Shown: positions 1-12,175 of the stretch, in pieces
How the letters are laid out: each line of letters opens with the position of its first letter
Numbering within the stretch: position 1 is the stretch's first letter
Assembly (NCBI GenBank): GCA_964019055.1
Contig: OZ025207.1
Span: forward strand, 2,397,001 to 2,461,000
Origin: Anthopleura xanthogrammica
Taxonomy: Eukaryota; Cnidaria; Anthozoa; Actiniaria; Actiniidae
DNA length: 64,000 bases
Direction: 5' to 3'
The notes under the pieces: generated by a model
Seen by the model: only the letters and a program-made list of their open reading frames with translations
What the model was told of the DNA's origin: nothing
The model's database searches: none
Made by a program: the position numbers and the translations under genes

Positions 1-118
1 TTCTTGTCCCGATGATGGCTGCGTCAAATCTTTTCAACGATTTTCAACCCTGCAACGCTATCTTGACGTCGGGAAACATAAATTTTCTCTTGAACGGGAA
101 ACATTTCTAGCCAAAGCG

Positions 119-774
119 ATGCTATCACACGCCACAAAACTGGACAAGGGTGACGAGTCGACCACCTCGCGGACCTTGACAAACAGTAACGCTTTACCAA
201 GAGAATGGGCTCTAAAGTTTTCACAGTCTCAAAGAAAACGGTTCAGCAACAGTCAAAAAGAACATCTAACAAAAATGTTTGACATTGATGAGAAGACAGG
301 CCATAAAGTAGATGCAAGTACAGTTTTTCAATCAATGAGAAAATCACGAAATCTCGACGGTTCCTCTATGTTTGAGTCGAGTGAATATCTCACTCCTAAA
401 CAGATTAAAAGCTTTTTTTCACGCCTAGCAAAAAAAAAAAAAGAGAGGGCAACTCAGAAGACGAAATGGCGGATGATGAGGAGGAGGATGAGGAGGCATG
501 GGCTGATGAGGAGGAGTTCCAAGAAATCACAAATAATGTCATTAAGGAGGTTGGACTTGTTCACCCAATAACGTTTGAATCGCATAATCTTTGTGAACTT
601 GATACAAAGAAGAAGCTACCAAAGCTTTCAATTAAGATGTTGAGCGATATATGCACCTTTTTTGAGTTGGACACTTCTGCACTCAAGGGAACAAGAAGAC
701 AGCCATATATTGATTTGCTTAAAATGGAAGTCATTGGGAATTGCAGCTGCAAAAGGAATGCTGTTGTCCCTTAG
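119..774 (+). pseudogene. C-terminal part of a repeated cnidarian ORF, frameshifted
   Basis: Two reading frames (119-571 and 466-774) give one protein tail broken by a frameshift in an A-rich/acidic stretch near 430-480. The first part has a basic helical region with the pattern KRFSNSQKEHLTKMF followed by a second helix around LTPKQIKSFFSRLAKK. The second has an acidic linker, then LPKLSIKMLSDICTFFELDTS, which resembles a small SAP-like helix-turn-helix. I recall this arrangement at the C-terminus of a high-copy family in corals and anemones, but no enzymatic function is known to me. The upstream coding part is missing or outside the window. The frameshift suggests a decayed copy; no promoter or start could be assigned. 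Confidence 0.45.
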
Positions 775-779
775 CTTGT

Positions 780-1950
780 CAAGTGTTACAAAAAGGATAT
801 TACCAAAGCCGGGCTGATACAGGGGGGCTTCGGAGGTGCTGAGGCATTACCCCCCCCCCCCCCCAACACATACACACACCACTAAAATAATAAAGACATA
901 CTAATAGTAAATAACTGGTAATGTTTTTAAATGTTGATCTGTAGCTATCTTTTTAAATGTGAAAATATCACATTTTATTTTTTGCGCTGGCGGATCACCA
1001 GATATTACACTAAAGTTTATATGATAAATTGGTGTATTTTTGTTTTATTTTTTATTTTTCGTATTAACATTGCCTGAGCCTTGATTCAAAAATTAACCAA
1101 ATTTAGATTCATTTGCAGGTCTTGATCGTTTTAAATGTGAGCTCGGATGTCAAGAAATGCAAAACATCCCGTCCCTACCCTAGAAAGTCGTAGTCTAAAA
1201 TTAGCATAATCCAAAGTTATTTTGTTTACGTTCGATTCTTCGTACGTGGTTCAGCCGTATCATACATTTAGAGGTCGTATTGTTTCCATATAAAATAACA
1301 GTTCATCAGAAGAAAACGAAAAACTACTTGGACTATTCCAAAGAGCCTTTTAAACACTGTCTAGAAGCGCTCGCGACTATTGTTGACATGTTGAACAGGA
1401 ATTGGAAATTATCAACTGACAGACAATGGTCAAGACTTACGATTATCACAGCAGTTTTGCAAATATTGTGCAAGTTAAAGCCTTAGTAAGGTAAGAAGTG
1501 ACATATTAAGGCTATTTCTTGTCCTAGAAAGTTAAAACAGTAAGAGTAGAAGATTGAATTCGGCAGTTGTTTGACTTATTTGAATGATAATAGTACTTGA
1601 CCTTGAGTGCCATAAACTTGAAACGGGTCAAAAACGGACGTTTTCGATGAGCTGTCGCGTAACGGTAATTTATTTGCCCAGAGAAATTTTTACATCAATC
1701 GAAAGCTTGTTCCTTTGAGAACTTGTCAGCAGACGCTCTTTAAGTAACATATCAAATAATATTATATTATCAAATTTTGATAATTACATTAATATTTGCA
1801 CTTGGCGTCAGAAAGGCCATTAGTAATTAGTTAATTCAGCCTTCATTTCAGCCTCCAGCTTCATGCTTTTGACTATGACAGTGTTCATTGTAATATATAA
1901 CTTATATATTTAAGAAAGTTTGAAAGAAATTATATTCTTATTGTTTTCTG
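780..1950. other. Non-coding stretch with a poly-C run
   Basis: No convincing gene. A homopolymer of about 15 C lies at 850-864. A short ORF at 1280-1486 has no recognisable features and no splice context, so it is not called as a gene. Confidence 0.5.
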
Positions 1951-1953
1951 CAG

Positions 1954-2099
1954 AGTGCATCAAGACAAAATATGGCGAGAAAACACTGGAAAGGAGCTGG
2001 TCAGAAATCCGCACAAGTTTGAATAAAAAATGTCTTGACAAGATCAAGGCATTTCGAAAGGCCAGTGTGACAACTGAGGAATTACCTGAAGAGGTTTAA
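1954..2099 (+). CDS. Possible terminal exon of an unidentified gene
   Basis: A pyrimidine-rich tract ending in cag at 1951-1953 is followed by an open stretch to a TAA at 2097-2099. It encodes about 48 basic, helical residues (ending EELPEEV), a composition like the C-terminal tails of transposon-encoded proteins. There is no recognised domain. It could equally be chance, because no partner exon was identified. Confidence 0.25.
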
Positions 2100-2469
2100 G
2101 TACATAAATATATAAATACGAGGGACCATTTTTTATCTATTTCAGTTCATTTATATTTCTTGAATAATTTCTTTTTTCACTTTAATCATTATCTCTTTCA
2201 TTCATGAATGTCATCACTCAGTTCTCAGAAAGTTATTCCTTTATTTACGTTTTGATAATTTTTCAAAAAACAAGCCTGTGTGATGATAAGATTTTTTTCA
2301 TGAGGAATCAGTGTTACAGTTATTAAGTATATAGGGGAGGGGGAGGGTGAGGCCAAAAAAAATGTTGGGTTTTTTTTTTTGAAATTTCTAATTTTTAATA
2401 AAAAAATAAAACCTTTTTATGATATTGCGAATTAGAAAACTATACATTAATTACTGCAATGTATACAGG

Positions 2470-2800
2470 ATTAGTCTAGGATCCTAACAACATCATGTAG
2501 GATCCTGTAGGACCTTGATACATGATCATGTACAAGATCCTGTACAAGATCCAGAGTAGGATCCTGGTAATACCCTGGTAGGATATTGTAGGACCCTGTT
2601 CAAGATCCTGAGTAGGATCCTGTAGGATCTTGATACATGATCGTGTACAAGATCCTGTACAAGATCCAGAGTAGGATCCTGGTAAGATCCTGGTAGGATA
2701 TTGTAGGATCCTGTTCAAGATCCTGAGTAGGATCCTGTAGGATCTTGATACATGATCGTGTACAAAATCTTGTACAAGATTCGGAGTAGGATCCTGAGTT
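2470..2800. repeat. Tandem satellite, 115-bp period
   Basis: The anchor tacatgatcrtgtacaa recurs at 2519, 2634 and 2749, exactly 115 bp apart, giving almost three copies. Within each unit the shorter word gtaggatcctg and its relatives repeat many times, so the satellite has itself grown from an 11-15-bp motif. It lies immediately upstream of a degraded DIRS-like reverse transcriptase/recombinase remnant. Confidence 0.9.
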
Positions 2801-2836
2801 ACGCTCTTCTTTTGGCTCTCTGCAGAGAATAATTTC

Positions 2837-4467
2837 CATATGACAGCAGTGTACATAGAAGGAAGAAAAAACAAATTGGCAGACTATTTCCAGACTCCAC
2901 GAGAGCCCCTACCCGCTGACTCTACACTCCTACCTCTGCAACATCATACCTCATGCTAATGTAAATAATATGCAATAACTGGACTACATGTCATCTAACA
3001 GCTGCTTCCTCATCTCTCCTAGATGCGCAAGCCATTATCCTGGCCGCCCAGTTGTAAGATGAAATACTCCAGTTCCGCTCCCATCTGTTTGCCGAATCGA
3101 CTAAATCCACATACAAAACGCACCTTCAGACCTACATGCGGTTCTGTAACTACATGAACTATACACCGGTACCTATCGAGCCTAACCAGTTGCTTCAGTA
3201 CGCAGCTTTCCTAGCCAGATCTCTTAAACCATCTTCTTAACATTATAGGTGTACTGCACAAAGAGTTTGGGTTGCCTAACACTATTATCAATAACTGGCC
3301 ACTCAAGTCGCTCTTAACAGGCATTACAAGGGTAACAGGTTCACCCCCCACGCAGAAGCTTCCCATCACGCCATATATGCTGTCACACATTCATCAAACA
3401 CTCAACTTCACCTCAAGTTTTGACTCTAGCTTTTGGGCAATTTGTCTAGTGGGTTTCTTTGGTATGTTTAGGAAATCCCATTTACTTCCCACACCTAGCA
3501 ATACATTTGACCCCAGCAAATAGCTTACCATATCTGACTTCACAATCCATGACTGGGGCATACTCATAACCATATGATGGATTAAAACGATTCAATTCAG
3601 GCAACGGGTGGTCCAAATCCCAATACTGTACGCGACGTATCAGTGATTGCGTCATCGTTACAATTAGTTATCGATTAGACACGCTTAGCGTGAGTTTTGA
3701 GTTGCTACACGATGTTTATCTTGCCGGACGTTTTAGAGTTTACGGAACGATAAGGACACATTTCGGTAAGAAAGTGACATTTTCCTTTACTTTTAGCAGT
3801 CATATTGTGATGCATATATTGTATTTATTGTATTCTAGTGAACCAAGGTTTAATACTAGATTTGCTACAAGATTTATTACAAGATTTACTACTAGAATTA
3901 CCACCAGCCTTACTAGCTTCGCTAGCTAGTCTTGTATTATCGAAGAGTTATTGAAGAAGTTAATAAATTGCACCTTTAGAGCACTAGTTATATATCTTGA
4001 GTGTACGAGTGTCCAAGTTATGAAATTCAAGAAGAAGAAGAAGAAAAGGCAAGAAAAATATCTAACACATACCTTGCATACCCTACAATATCCTTTGTCC
4101 CTCCACAGCAGTTATTCACGCGCTAAATTTCAACCGGTCTTGCCCTCCCACTACGCAAGCATTTGCATGGACAGACAACACCATACGCCATACTACACAC
4201 TGCTTCACCTACTACATGTGCGTGTCAAAGCTTCGCAAACATCTCTCCATGGCCGGTATCAATCTCTCCTCCTATGCTAGCCATTCATTTCGTAGGGGAG
4301 GGGCCTCTTTTGCCTACCAATCCGGCATCCCCCTAGAGTTAATCAAGGCGCTAGGTGATTGGCGTTCAGACGCGATTTTAATATATCTTACTATCCCCCT
4401 TTCTATAAGGCTTAAATCAGCCAATCTATTATGCAAATCCATTCTCCAATTCCACTGTCCACAATAG
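2837..4467 (+). pseudogene. DIRS-like element remnant: RNase H tail and tyrosine recombinase
   Basis: The segment from about 2837 encodes MTAVYIEGRKNKLADYFQTP, which resembles the RNase H end of a DIRS-type pol. After an acceptor-like site at about 3022 comes a tyrosine recombinase: an N-terminal SAM-like helical domain (STYKTHLQTYMRFCNYMN), a catalytic domain start (FWAICLVGFFGMFRKSHLL), and a C-terminal box SHSFRRGGASFA with the H-x-x-R motif followed by GDWRSDAILIYL with the candidate catalytic tyrosine. It is dead: there is a stop at about 3055, a frameshift at about 3238, and a 451-bp insertion at 3627. The promoter, gag and terminal repeats were not found. Recombinases of this kind integrate circular cDNA of DIRS-group retrotransposons. 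Confidence 0.75.
3627..4077. mobile_element. 451-bp insertion with 4-bp target duplication (solo-LTR-like)
   Basis: ATAC occurs just before (3623-3626) and just after (4078-4081) this block. Reading across with one ATAC copy continues the recombinase frame, so this is a clean later insertion. The insert begins TGTACGCG, has an AT-rich TATA-like patch near 3812 and AATAAA near 3962, and carries short internal repeats of the acaagattta type. A 5' TG start and a 4-bp duplication suit a solo LTR, but the 3' end is not a clear CA, so a small non-autonomous element is also possible. Confidence 0.6.
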
Positions 4468-4591
4468 GTTTCTCCTTTTTTGGGTTTGGGCTCATGTCCT
4501 TTTACTACATGTATATATATCATAATATAATTCAATGCTTGTATGAATATGTTATTAGTAATAACAATAAAGACTACTTGACCCCAAGCCT

Positions 4592-5360
4592 TGTGTGAAG
4601 TATATTAGGATTTAGAAAGATTTCAAAGCAACCTATTATTACAGTCGTAGTTTTCCCAAAGGAGTACTGGAAACATTGTGGCATAGTAGCCTTCAAACTG
4701 TCTCTTTCAGGCCAATGAATGAGTGGTGACAGGCGAACATCCATAGCTTCCATCCAAGAATTCATTATGCGTTGCTCAGTCCTTCTAGAGATCTCAAATC
4801 TGTAGGCCAGATCTTGCAGGAACACATTAAGCCTTAGTCTTATCAGCACCAAAATAAATTCCTGGAACTGGTTGAGGATCTTACTTCTGGTTAAGACATG
4901 TGGTGCTATGTGATTAAATGTTGACATTAAAACAGAAAAAGAAGGAAAACCAGTGTAGAATCGCACTTTTTCATCGTCATCATTGAAATAACTTTCACAG
5001 AATGGTGGATCTGCTCTTTTCTGCTCGAAAAGGTATTGAAATTCCTCAGTCTGGCATTGGTTGTCGACCAACTTGAGTGCTTCTACAGCTTCAAGAAGAT
5101 CTTTGCTGACTGAGGATCGACTGGCATTGCTTTCTAGTGTTTCTTCAACTTCCATTTCAAAATCAAGAGAACCTACAGTCGTAACGGTTTCTTCAAGCCT
5201 TTTAACTTTTTCAGCAACTTCTTTGTCTTGTGTCTCTAGGCTTCACTTTCTTCTCTCCTTCACACGTTCAGCTCTAGCATTAGCAGCTTCTACATCCACT
5301 TGATTTGCCCTGGAATGACCCAGATTGAGATTCGGAACCCAATCCACATTAAATTTGTCC
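4592..5360 (-). pseudogene. ISL2EU/PIF-Harbinger-type DDE transposase, truncated
   Basis: Read on the minus strand this has a linker containing DWVPNLNLGH, a coiled-coil stretch, then a helix-turn-helix-like segment (VLIRLRLNVFLQDLAYRFEI followed by SRRTEQRIMNSWM) and the start of a DDE_Tnp_4-type nuclease. It matches the layout of THAP-containing ISL2EU transposases. At the place where family members have the first catalytic aspartate (motif VIIDC) this copy has VIIGC, and the protein ends soon after, so the rest of the nuclease is missing. A frameshift separates the linker from the main ORF near 5235. It belongs with the THAP segment upstream at 5566-5890. Confidence 0.7.
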
Positions 5361-5565
5361 CACAAGCTACAGTAAAAATGTGTTGATACACTACCCCTAT
5401 AATGCTCCCAAAATTGGCTGTGTGAAATGACTGATGTCCACTGTACGCTCCCCTCCCCTCCCCTTGCAATGTTGTCTAAATGGCCAAAGTTGGGTAACGT
5501 GAGCTAGCCATATTCTCAAGGAACAACATTGAATGGGGGAGGGGGATTTAGTTTATATACGATTT

Positions 5566-5890
5566 TTAAAGCGCTTTTTCTTGCACTGCATGCTTAATTT
5601 TTCCAACATTATGTGGTAGTGCATCAACACTTTTGATTTTTACTGTAGCTGGACGTCCAGTAACAAAGTGCCTGCTGCAAACACGATCGTTTTCTAGGAT
5701 CTTACTGATGAGTTTATCTCGACTGATAGCAGAAATCCATCGTCTTCTTCGTTCTTCACTGAGTTCTTCCTCCTGTTCGCCTCGATTGAAATACCCTTGT
5801 CTCGACCGCTCCTGGCTGAGCAGCCGAAAATAATACATAAAACCATAAGAAAGAACAGTCGAAATACAGCAACTTTGGCTTCACGCATGT
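5566..5890 (-). pseudogene. THAP zinc-finger segment of the same ISL2EU-type element
   Basis: Minus-strand translation gives the start [15 protein letters not shown], a basic helical middle, and the typical THAP closing C-x2-H block [12 protein letters not shown]. The first cysteines and the rest lie in different frames, so a frameshift has broken it. THAP domains bind the terminal repeats of their own transposon. The AVPTY-box region (VDALPHNVG) is recognisable. Together with 4592-5360 this is one decayed element; its inverted repeats were not located. Confidence 0.6.
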
Positions 5891-5899
5891 CTTTGTTTA

Positions 5900-6830
5900 C
5901 TCTTCACTGTACACCAATATGGCGGCCTAGCAACTGTTGCTATGCTTGCGATCATGTGACCGCCCACGAAGATTTGCCCCATGGTGGTTCTCAAGACGTT
6001 TTTTGCATCCCTTAAGGAAAGCTCGAACTACTGTTTGACGGACGAAATAACCGATCTTACACAAGAAATGCTCCTTCAACTTGATTCAAGTTGATGTCGA
6101 TGATGATGAAAAGAAACTACTCTCAATGACAATTGTTTAAAAGGAACACTGCTGTTTTGGTTTGAAGAGACAGATACTATTAAACGAACTACCGTTGTAC
6201 TTCTCAATGATGTTTTTGTTGGAAAAGGAACTAAAACAAATCAAGATTGTACTGTTTTAGTTGAAAACACCTTAAGATAGAGTAAACGAAACATCGTTTC
6301 AGTGTCTATTTACAGTAATGTTTTGTTGTTGTGTTCGCCATTACCGTTTAGATTCATTGTTATATTTACAAAACATACCTTTTTAAGTAAAAGTGTTTCA
6401 GAAGAGTGTCCTTTATTGTATTTCTGTCTCACAAGCTATATTCCTTCACAAGCAATAACCTAGCCTGCGAACCGACTCTCTGTAACCCAATGATGAAAAC
6501 TGAAGTACAAAGAACTCCACTGTTGTTATATATTATGTACACCTACTTGCAACAACGTTGCTATACAAAACAAGAACACCTGTTGTTTAGTGGGTTAGGA
6601 GTTAATTAAAAGACAAAAGAAAGAATTCCGCTTCAGTGATCTTCTTTTGTACTTTTGATTTATTCCTATCCCATTTAACTAAAAGACTCGTGTTAGTGTT
6701 CTTCTCTCGTATAATAACGTTTTTGCCAGTAGGTGTACCATCTTTACTGCGTACATGCTTCCAAACGCTAATTTTACACACACCTTTCCACGCTATGTTA
6801 GAATAGCCCGAGTAAACGCCTCTAGGCGTC
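5900..6830. other. Intergenic stretch without recognisable gene
   Basis: Only short chance ORFs and AT-rich sequence. No repeat or RNA gene seen. Confidence 0.4.
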
Positions 6831-6836
6831 TAGTTA

Positions 6837-7290
6837 GCTCCTAAAATCCAGATCTAAGGCAGCGGACGTATCAACATTGCTTACACCAGGGGACAAGGAA
6901 AACATCAAGTCCATTATGAAACTAGAGTACATGTCATCAGAGGAGTCCATGTCAGAGGCTGATGACCAGGATGATGAAGATAACACAGTGGGCAGTGGCT
7001 CTGATAATGAAGGGGGCCCTCCAAAGCAGAGGAAAGTTTTAATAAAACACCCTCTGCCATGGAGAAGTCCCCTAGCAAACCAGTTCATGGAAAGTATAGA
7101 CCAAAAGGCGAAAAGGAGGCTGTCAGAGCGCAGCCTCACCATGCTTTTCAAGTACAAAATCGGGGAGCCGTCAAGACGCCCAAGGCCAACAGGAGCTCCC
7201 GAATGGGTAGTGAGAGCATAAAGGTTCTTAAAAATATCATACTACTACATTATGTAATGAAGTACAGCTTACAGCACGTAAGTGATGTTC
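6837..7290 (+). repeat. Interspersed repeat copy 1 with acidic/basic ORF
   Basis: Nearly the same sequence as at 37553-37797 plus 44212-44430. The copies begin at ctcctaaaatccagatc, which looks like a splice acceptor, and encode a short protein at 6877-7221: an acidic serine-rich stretch (YMSSEESMSEADDQDDEDN), then PLPWRSPLANQFMESIDQKA, then a basic arginine-rich tail ending RPRPTGAPEWVVRA. I recognise the PLPWRS...RPRP pattern as a recurrent C-terminal module in cnidarian repeated genes. Function unknown. Copy 1 is uninterrupted; copy 2 is split by a retrotransposon. Confidence 0.7.
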
Positions 7291-7708
7291 ATCGTTCGTT
7301 AATTATTGTTAGTAATTCTATACTTGTTTATAATCTGACTCATCTATGCTTAGTCATATTTGTGCTCATATCGTATTGCTTCGCCTCGTGGGTTAGATGG
7401 CTTTAAATCAAGTTTACTACATATATGGTATAATTATCAGAGTTTAACGGAGGAAAGAGGTATGTTTTTATATTGTATTCTATTAGCATTAATTATGGTT
7501 ACATTCAATCAATGATATGTGAATTAGTTGATTATAAGTAGTACATTCGTACATTCTTGTACTTATGTTTGTCTCCTGTTGCCATGCAAGGTTCATTACA
7601 CGATTGTATATCTTTGTATTTTACTATAATTAAGTTGTATTTAGATTCGCTCCCCTTTTTATGTGTTTCAGTCTTTACGTGGCTTTATTAATTATGGAAT
7701 AAATCAAA

Positions 7709-8072
7709 TTGTACACGGAAAGCCTCAGTTTATTGGCCCTTCTACTCAGACCGGCGAAACCGTGGGCGATAACGCTGATCGATTTTGCACCAGCATCGGT
7801 GGAGGAGATAAATGGCAAAGACAAAAAAGGTAAAGAAGACAAGAAAGATGAGGAGGACAAGAAAGATGAGGAAGATTACATATATAATTATCATAAAGCT
7901 AATATGCGCTTTGGACTACTACTTTTTGACCTCAATGATGCTATTAGGGAAGGTGATGGAAAACGCTTAGTTCGGATATACAAAGTTGCTCTCCTTTTTT
8001 ACAAATGTTATGGCCATACAATGTATGCCTATACTTGTTTACTGTTTTTAACTAAAATAAGTGCCATTTTAC
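7709..8072 (+). pseudogene. DUF6589-like fragment, cut by the P element
   Basis: After a lysine/aspartate-rich linker (KDKKGKEDKKDEEDKKDEED) the translation reads YHKANMRFGLLLFDLNDAIR, then EGDGKRLVRIYKVALLFYK and YAYTCLLFLTKI. The combination of a hydrophobic helix, D-A-x-x-E-G-D-G and a second helix is typical of the C-terminal part of DUF6589-type proteins repeated in cnidarian genomes and likely transposon-borne. The frame runs straight into the left inverted repeat of the P element at 8073. No continuation was found beyond 13643, so the locus was probably rearranged as well as interrupted. Confidence 0.5.
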
Positions 8073-8121
8073 CAGAGTTAATAGAGGGGAATGGTTATGA
8101 AACCCGGCGAACATCAAAGGG
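8073..8121 (+). repeat. P element left terminal inverted repeat (49 bp)
   Basis: Starts cagagttaatagagggg and matches the reverse complement of 13595-13643 at all 49 positions, then diverges abruptly. Confidence 0.95.
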
Positions 8122-8149
8122 TGATCTCTTTGTTATGGTTTTGAGTCGA

Positions 8150-8173
8150 TCACGTGATCACGAGGGTGCACAC
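8150..8173 (+). repeat. P element left subterminal inverted repeat
   Basis: The block tcacgtgatcacgagggtgc plus four bases is repeated inverted at 13533-13556 with one mismatch. It contains the palindrome tcacgtga and overlaps a tgatca palindrome. Subterminal inverted repeats are known in P elements as internal transposase sites; that role here is inferred. Confidence 0.85.
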
Positions 8174-8293
8174 AACCAGCTGAGATTTCAAAGCGTGTAG
8201 CAAAGATAGTGACAACAAGCGATATTTTACATAGATTTTTATTATATAGAGTGTTTTTAATAGAGTTTTAACTAGCTAGATTTATTATATACA

Positions 8294-11291
8294 ATGCCAG
8301 GCCGCAACTGTGCGGTTTTTGGCTGTGGATCGTGTAGACGGACCAAAGGAATCGGTATTTTCAAGTTGCCCTTGGCTGTCGACGAGAAACATCGTGAATG
8401 GCGCGAAGCTTGGCTTGGGGAACTGAAAAAAACAAGAGCGATCGACTCCGATTTTAGAGATCAAATAAAGAACGATCTAGTCTACACTTGCGAGAAGCAT
8501 TTTACACCCGAAGAGGTTGAGATTTCTAAGTATTTAACATGTATCTTTGGTTTGTTTACTTTCGAAAGTTTAGCGCAAAGTTTACACGATATGCCATCTG
8601 TCTTGACTAAATCCCGGACTAAATATACTTACGATCTTGACTTGAAAATACGATCTTGACTTGAATATACGATCTTTACTCGTTTATTGCAGTTCGCAGC
8701 GAAAAAACTACTAGGAGAAAGCCGAAATTCGGTGCATTACCGAAGCTAAATATGCCAGCAAAAAGTATACAAACTTACAAGCCAGCGCCAAGACCAGAGC
8801 GTCGCCCCGTCTTCAAAACATTGGAGGATACTTCAAATGCCAATATCTGCTACAAAACATTTTCAGAGCTCTGCCACAGAATCAAGAGCATAAAATCTCT
8901 GAATGAGTGGAATTTGAAAGTAATGTCGGATCGTGTTGTCCTCAAGAAAGACGTAAATCCTTATCTCATTCCCATGTTTGAGATAGTTGTAGACGAAAGC
9001 CTGGGATTTACTGTTAAAGTGTTTGGGGCCTACTTGGTGGATGATCACCCTATTTACAGCGAGAATCTTCGTTCAATGAGAAATATAACTATTTCTAATC
9101 TTGTCAATGGATTGAAGAAATATAAACTTTGTAGTGGAGCTATTGCCACCGAATTTACTGCAAAGTTATACCACCATGTTGTCCCTATTGAGATAAATGA
9201 TCTAATGGACAATGAAAATGAGCAGCAGTTCCCTCATGAAGGATTTTGGAGAGCAAAAGACTGTTTGCTGATATGCCAACAAGAAAACGGTGTATGTGAG
9301 TCGTGCTCTGACTATTGTTTGTATTCTGAAAAGGCAAGAAAAGCCAAGGACAACAGACAGTCAAAGCCTGCACATATAAAGGCACCGGTGTCAAAGACTG
9401 ACCCAAAGAGGTTGAAGCTCACTCTGCAAGGGCAAAGACTGCACTGTGCACAACTTGAGAGGGAACTTAATGAAATGCGAACAGAACTACAGAACACTAA
9501 CATTGAAGTTGACCATGAACTGAGTAACGACCTGACAAAGATCCTTGGGACTGCTGCTGATACATCCAAAATGACTCCTTTCATGAAGTTGTTTTGGAAG
9601 CAGCAGCAGAAATTGTTTTCTAGCAGCCAAAAAGGAGTGCGCTACCATCCTATGATTGTAAGATTTTGTCTCTCCCTGGCTGCCAAGTCACCTTCTTGCT
9701 ATGAGGAGCTAAGGAATAGCGGGGTTCTAGTTCTTCCAAGCCAACGCCGATTGAAAGATTATCGGAATGCTATCAAGCCAAAGAGGGGATTCCAGCCGGA
9801 AATTTTGGAGGAGCTGAAAGCAGAGGCAAATGACTACTTTGATGTACAACATTACATAGTGTTGCTGTTTGATGAAATGAAGGTTCAAGCAAACCTCGTA
9901 CTTGATAAAGTCACCGGCGAGATAACTGGTTTTACAGACCTGGGAGACCCAGACGTCAACTTTGCCACCTTACAGAAAGTTAATGACATTGCTTCCCATG
10001 TCCTAGTATTTATGGTGCGTGGAGTTTGTACTGAACTGAAGTTTAGCTTGGCTAACTTTGCTACAACAAATATAACTGCTCATCAGCTCATCCCCTTGTT
10101 GTGGGAAGCTGTATGCTTGTTAGAAACCTCATGCAATCTTTGGGTGATTGCTACTACAGCAGATGGTGCTAGCCCCAATAGAAGGTTCTTCCGCCTTCAT
10201 AAGGCACTCAGTGATGTACAAGGTGATGTGTGTAATCGCACAAAGAATTTGTATGCACCACACAGGTACATATATTTTTTTAGTGATGCACCACATCTTA
10301 TCAAGACAGCAAGGAACTGTCTTATGCATTCAGGAGCAACAAAGGGTACCAGGTACATGTGGAATGATGGACTGTATGTGCTATGGCAGCATGTAGCGAG
10401 TATGGTGTATGAGGATCTCAACAATGGCCTGAAACTGCTGCCCAGGCTTACATATGAGCATATCAACCTGAATCCCTATTCAAAGATGAGGGTTAATCTT
10501 GCTGCACAAGTTTTAAGTACCACGGTGGCTACAGTCCTGAAAACATTTGGCCCTCCAGAAGCAGCTGGTACCGCTAAATTATGTGAAATGGTTGATGGTT
10601 TCTTTGACTGTCTAAATGTGAGAAGCAGAATGGAACATATTAGAAAGCACAAGCCCTTCCTAGCTCCATATACATCACTTCAGGACGAAAGGTGAGCATT
10701 CTACTAGACTACTTATAGAAACCAAATTTGAAATGTGAACAGAATATCCTTTCAAAACTCAGGGTCTTATTATTGGTACTTCAAATGTAATAACAAGTAA
10801 AAACCCACAAATGAATGCAACATCAGAAAGCAATATGATATGTACTCTATTAATTTAAAAGAGAGAGGAAATGAAGAAAAAATTTAACAAATACTTTTAT
10901 TATTTTTTATAGATTTGGATTCCTGATGGAGTTTTTGGATTACTTGAAATCATGAAAAACCAGCATTCAAAACAGACCTGGTAACTTCACCCAGAATGCC
11001 CAAGCCAGAATGTTCTTATCTTGGCAGACATATGAGGGGTTTCAGATCTCAGTCCACTCTGCAATTGAGTGCACAAAATTCCTTCTTCAGGAAGGCATGG
11101 AGTTTGTCTTGACAGAACGTTTCTGCCAAGACCCGGTGGAGGAATACTTCGGGAATCAGCGCAAGCTTGGGAGGCGCAGCGACAATCCAGACATTCACCA
11201 ATTTGGGTACAATGCCAATACCATCCGAATCCAGAGAACCGTGTCATGCCAGAGTGGAAACACAAGGGGGAGGAAGGGGGAGGAAGGATGA
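8294..11291 (+). CDS. THAP-domain P-element transposase, three exons, one nonsense codon
   Basis: Exon 1 (8294-8529) encodes a THAP zinc finger: CAVFGC at the start and CEKHF at the end (C2CH). Exon 2 (8700-10691) begins with the AVPTY-like box [10 protein letters not shown], then a helical/coiled-coil region ([18 protein letters not shown]) and the RNase H-like catalytic core with [20 protein letters not shown] and [14 protein letters not shown], which match the acidic motifs of P/THAP9 transposases. Exon 3 (10913-11291) carries the conserved end [19 protein letters not shown]. Introns 8530-8699 and 10692-10912 have gt/ag borders and join in frame. A TGA at 10953-10955 interrupts exon 3 at a position where tryptophan is expected from codon similarity. 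The protein would bind the element's ends and catalyse cut-and-paste movement in the nucleus. Confidence 0.88.
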
Positions 11292-12175
11292 ACAACGACA
11301 ATGGGTACAAGTGACAGATGACAGATTACCATGCAGAAAAAGAAAAAAAACTGAATAATACATTGGTAGCTAGTCATAAAACATGTTTTACTCACTAGTC
11401 ACAGTTTAAATGCAAGTCATTTTGTTTATGGAACATTTAATGGAATACCATTTTATAATATTTTGCTGTGACAGTTTTTTGTATACATTTAAATCTATAA
11501 GTCAATTTATATCAAAGATATTCTAGAGATATTTTCCATTGAAAGTGAAATAAAAATCACTATTTAGTTTCTAGTAGATTATAAAAGAAAACAATGGACT
11601 AGGAGTTGATAGCCCACAAGGACGAGAGGTCTAATTGTTTTAGAATAAACATACTAATCAGTCAAATAAACAATTTGAATTTTGCACACAGTTTCTTTGC
11701 ATCTTTTGCACAGCCAATCAGCATGCAGGATTTGTGATAGACCATTGGTATGTTTATATCTATAACTATTAGATTTACTATCTTTTTATGGTGGGTGTAA
11801 AATGACTCCAGACATGGATTGTCAAGAAGATATGTTAATAAACAATAATAATTTTTTTACAATAATTGTTGTGTTTAACATAAACTACAATATTATTTAC
11901 ATGTTTAAAGGGACTGACAACAATAAAGGTATTCCATGTTTGATGGCCAGAATAATTTTTATTTCTTTTAGAAGAAATCAATGTTAATATTTTCCCTGTT
12001 TTTGCATATTTGAATTGCTATTGATAAACATTACAATCAGTATGATTTATGAACATGATAACATTATGCTGTAACTAGTCATAACAAAACATCTGGCATT
12101 ACCGACAGTATTCTTATTTTTTACAATATTTGGTATTAATATGATTTTGAAAATACAATAATGATAGCCACTTCT
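11292..12175. other. Spacer between the two convergent P-element genes
   Basis: AT-rich, only chance ORFs. Presumably it holds the 3' ends and polyadenylation signals of both genes. Confidence 0.5.

Noticed and set aside
2476..2874. Two minus-strand ORFs with repeated RILQDPTQDL-like units
   Set aside because: The ORFs come from the 115-bp satellite; periodicity explains the lack of stops.
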